A DNA stretch of 6,947 nucleotides, from NCBI GenBank assembly GCA_031258995.1, contig JAIRMB010000044.1:1-6947 (forward strand), given 5' to 3'. Below the pieces are notes generated by a model, which was not told the DNA's origin, ran no database searches, and saw nothing but the letters and a program-made list of their open reading frames with translations. This document shows positions 5,321-6,947 of the stretch, piece by piece. The stretch comes from Puniceicoccales bacterium (lineage in GTDB: Bacteria; Verrucomicrobiota; Verrucomicrobiia; Opitutales; JAIRLM01). The position numbers were made by a program, and so were the translations under genes. The stretch's first letter is position 1. Each line of letters begins with the position of its first letter.

Positions 5321-6475
5321 CTAGCCGCGGGGAGCGAGCAGATCGGCCAGCCGCGGCTTCTGCGCCTGGGCCGTGCGAAAACAGTTAAGCAGCAGGCCGA
5401 GCGAGGTAAAAGCCAAGAGTAGATTGGACCCGCCGTAGCTAATCAGCGGCAGGGCCATGCCTTTCGTGGGGAAAAGCCCCATTACGACGGCCAGGTTGAT
5501 GGCGGTCTGGGCGGCCAGGAAAAGCAAAATGCCATTGGCGAAAAGGAACAGGAACGTGTCATGAATGCGGTAAATTTCTAGCCAAAGGATAGTGAAAAGG
5601 GCGACGTAGGCGAAAAGAGCGAGGAGAGCGAAGGGGTAGCCCATCTCTTCGGCCATGATGGGGAAAATGAAATCCGTGTGAGCTTCCGGTAGATAGGAGA
5701 GCTGCTGGCGGCCGTTCCCCAGGCCCAGCCCATGGAGCCCGCCCGACTGGAAGCCGACGAGGCCCTGCCAGAGCTGGTAGGAGCCGGTCAGTTTAGTGGA
5801 TTCCACGTCCAAAAATGCGAGAATGCGACCTAGGCGAACGGGATTACGAGCGACGAAGAGGGCGAGAAGGAGGGTAGCGCCGGCGCAGCAGGACAGAAGC
5901 AGCCGCAGGGGCGTTCCACCTAGGAAGAACAACGTAAAACCAACGGCAAGAAAGAGAAAGGTACTGCCATAGTCCGGTTCGAGAAGCAGAAGGAGGGCAA
6001 AGGCGCCAAGGAGTACGGCGGGCCGCAGAAAGCCCTCTCGGATGTCCCAGGGCTGACCGACCCGTTCGGCGAGCCGTTCCGCCAGGCGGAGCGCCAGGGC
6101 CAATTTGGCCAGTTCGGATACCTGCAGATGAAAAAAGCCCAAATCGATCCAGCGGTGCGAGCCTTTTACCGCGTGGCCGACGGGCGGAACGAGAACGGCA
6201 ACGAGGAGCAGAAGGGCGAAGATGGCAATGGCGCCCGAGTGGCGCCGGAGTAAGTCCAAGGGCAGCAGTAAGGCGGCGCAGCAGCAGGGAAAAGCCAACG
6301 CTAGCCAAACGCACTGTCGCAGTAAGTAATTGGGGCCGACGAAGGAAAGACTCGCGCTGGAAAGGGTCAGCAGGCCAAGTACCGTTAAAAAGGCGACGCA
6401 CAGCGGGACAGTCAGCAGGCGGCCGTTGGCGGCGAAGTAGCGGTAGTACTCTCCCAGGATTTTGCCCATGGTCAC
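5321..6475 (-). CDS. ftsW: Septal peptidoglycan glycosyltransferase FtsW (SEDS family)
   Basis: This is a polytopic SEDS-family protein of 384 residues with about ten membrane segments, which polymerises lipid II into septal glycan together with a class B PBP. Visible motifs are KGSHRWIDLG (104-113), QVSELAK (118-124, normally QPSELAK), LLEPDYGST (164-172), GSGGL-like FQSGGLHGLGLGNG (242-255), YLPEAHTDFIF (261-271) with the putative catalytic Asp268, AEEMG, PTKGMALPLISYGGSN (336-351). The PTKG sequence favours FtsW over RodA, which typically has PVTG. The start is GTG 6475, which overlaps the upstream TGA as GTGA, so translational coupling is likely; ATG 6469, two codons in, is an alternative. 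The usual division/cell-wall partner genes are not next to it in this window, so it seems to lie outside a dcw cluster or at its edge. The only oddity is the Pro-to-Val change in QPSELAK. Confidence 0.93.
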   Translation of the reverse strand: MTMGKILGEYYRYFAANGRLLTVPLCVAFLTVLGLLTLSSASLSFVGPNYLLRQCVWLALAFPCCCAALLLPLDLLRRHSGAIAIFALLLLVAVLVPPVGHAVKGSHRWIDLGFFHLQVSELAKLALALRLAERLAERVGQPWDIREGFLRPAVLLGAFALLLLLEPDYGSTFLFLAVGFTLFFLGGTPLRLLLSCCAGATLLLALFVARNPVRLGRILAFLDVESTKLTGSYQLWQGLVGFQSGGLHGLGLGNGRQQLSYLPEAHTDFIFPIMAEEMGYPFALLALFAYVALFTILWLEIYRIHDTFLFLFANGILLFLAAQTAINLAVVMGLFPTKGMALPLISYGGSNLLLAFTSLGLLLNCFRTAQAQKPRLADLLAPRG

Positions 6476-6947
6476 TGTCCGTCGGCGGGACAGACAGGCC
6501 GGTAGTACTTCTCTCCCGCGCCGTCTTCGAAAGCCAATTCCCTGCCCCGCATGCCTAGAAAAATAAGCGGACCGACCCGCTCGCCCTGGCGGACCAGCCG
6601 TCCGCCGATCAACGCCTTAGTCTCGTAGGGTCCCACCTGCACGCCCTGGATTGGCATGAGTAGCACCTGCTCCGCCGGCGATGGGGCCGGACTCTCCGCT
6701 GCGGGCGGCTCCTCCCGTCCTGACGGCCCTTCCCCTTTTAACGGTTCGACCATTTCTTTGTAGTCCCTGGAAGCCTCCGCTTGCATAGCCATTTCTCGGC
6801 CAAATGTCCACCGAACGGCAAGAGCGGCAACGCAGCAGCCAATGAAGAAGGCTGCCGCTAGCAGAACCGCCAGCGGGCGGCGACGAACGGAAAAGAAGCC
6901 GGCCACCTCCGCGCCGCGCCGCTCCTTCCGTAGGGCATCGTCGATGA
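6472..6947 (-). CDS. Membrane protein with GspB/GspC/PilP-like domain, probably 5'-partial
   Basis: A reading frame can be started at GTG 6906 (144 residues), but it stays open to the window edge and reads IDDALRKERRGAE just before. That resembles the conserved N-terminus of GspB-type type II secretion proteins (MSYILDALRKAE...), so the real start is probably a few codons off the edge. Numbered from GTG 6906, a basic stretch (RRR 8-10) precedes one membrane helix (about 11-31). A Pro/Glu/Ala-rich linker (57-80) follows. The C-terminal domain (VLLMPIQGVQVGPYETKALIGGRLVRQGERVG, 81-112, then a short beta segment to 137) resembles the small beta domain of GspB/GspC/PilP. Those proteins link inner-membrane and outer-membrane parts of type II secretion or type IV pilus machines. 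It overlaps ftsW by four bases (GTGA) and is certainly in the same operon. Family placement is by eye from two short motifs. Confidence 0.6.
   Translation of the reverse strand, partial: IDDALRKERRGAEVAGFFSVRRRPLAVLLAAAFFIGCCVAALAVRWTFGREMAMQAEASRDYKEMVEPLKGEGPSGREEPPAAESPAPSPAEQVLLMPIQGVQVGPYETKALIGGRLVRQGERVGPLIFLGMRGRELAFEDGAGEKYYRPVCPADGQ

Noticed and set aside
5844..6401. 185-codon minus-strand frame overlapping ftsW
   Set aside because: It is the shifted frame of a convincingly conserved ftsW, with Arg/Pro/Ser-rich sequence and no family resemblance.
1..6947. CRISPR array, tandem repeats or riboswitch
   Set aside because: No regularly spaced direct repeats or recognisable aptamer sequence seen on either strand; recurring AAAATTTT tracts are mainly Lys-Ile-Phe codons.

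Overview
The window looks like chromosomal DNA from a moderately GC-rich Gram-negative bacterium. It has a lipoprotein with LysM domains, a lipid/drug-type ABC exporter, FtsW, a type II secretion-like membrane protein and a type III secretion chaperone-like protein. This mix, especially a CesT-like chaperone beside cell-wall genes, would fit the PVC group, perhaps Verrucomicrobiota/Opitutales. That placement is an inference from gene content and is only moderately supported.

Left part (1-1880, + strand): the 3' part of miaB (tRNA 2-methylthio-N6-isopentenyladenosine synthase) enters from the left edge. It has no stop codon of its own before a tRNA-Leu(UAA) gene, so its last codons and its TGA lie inside the tRNA. 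About 650 bases without an intact gene follow. Most of this stretch is a decayed, frameshifted IS982-like transposase on the minus strand (about 1380-1800). The rest (1233-1379) shows only a small hairpin.

Middle (1881-4742, + strand): a full-length ABC exporter half-transporter (MsbA type) is followed, after a 180-base gap, by a lipoprotein with three LysM repeats. A likely intrinsic terminator lies just past the LysM stop, inside the 3' end of the convergent next gene.

Right part (4747-6947, - strand), read right to left: a membrane protein with a GspB/GspC/PilP-like domain, whose frame is open to the window edge; ftsW, overlapping it by the four bases GTGA; then, 64 bases further on, a CesT-like secretion chaperone. 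The first two are almost certainly co-transcribed. FtsW polymerises septal peptidoglycan, the LysM lipoprotein probably binds peptidoglycan, and the GspB-like protein would span the inner membrane, so the right half is envelope-oriented. The chaperone-like gene is the odd member and the most interesting one. I found no CRISPR array, rRNA or intact mobile element.
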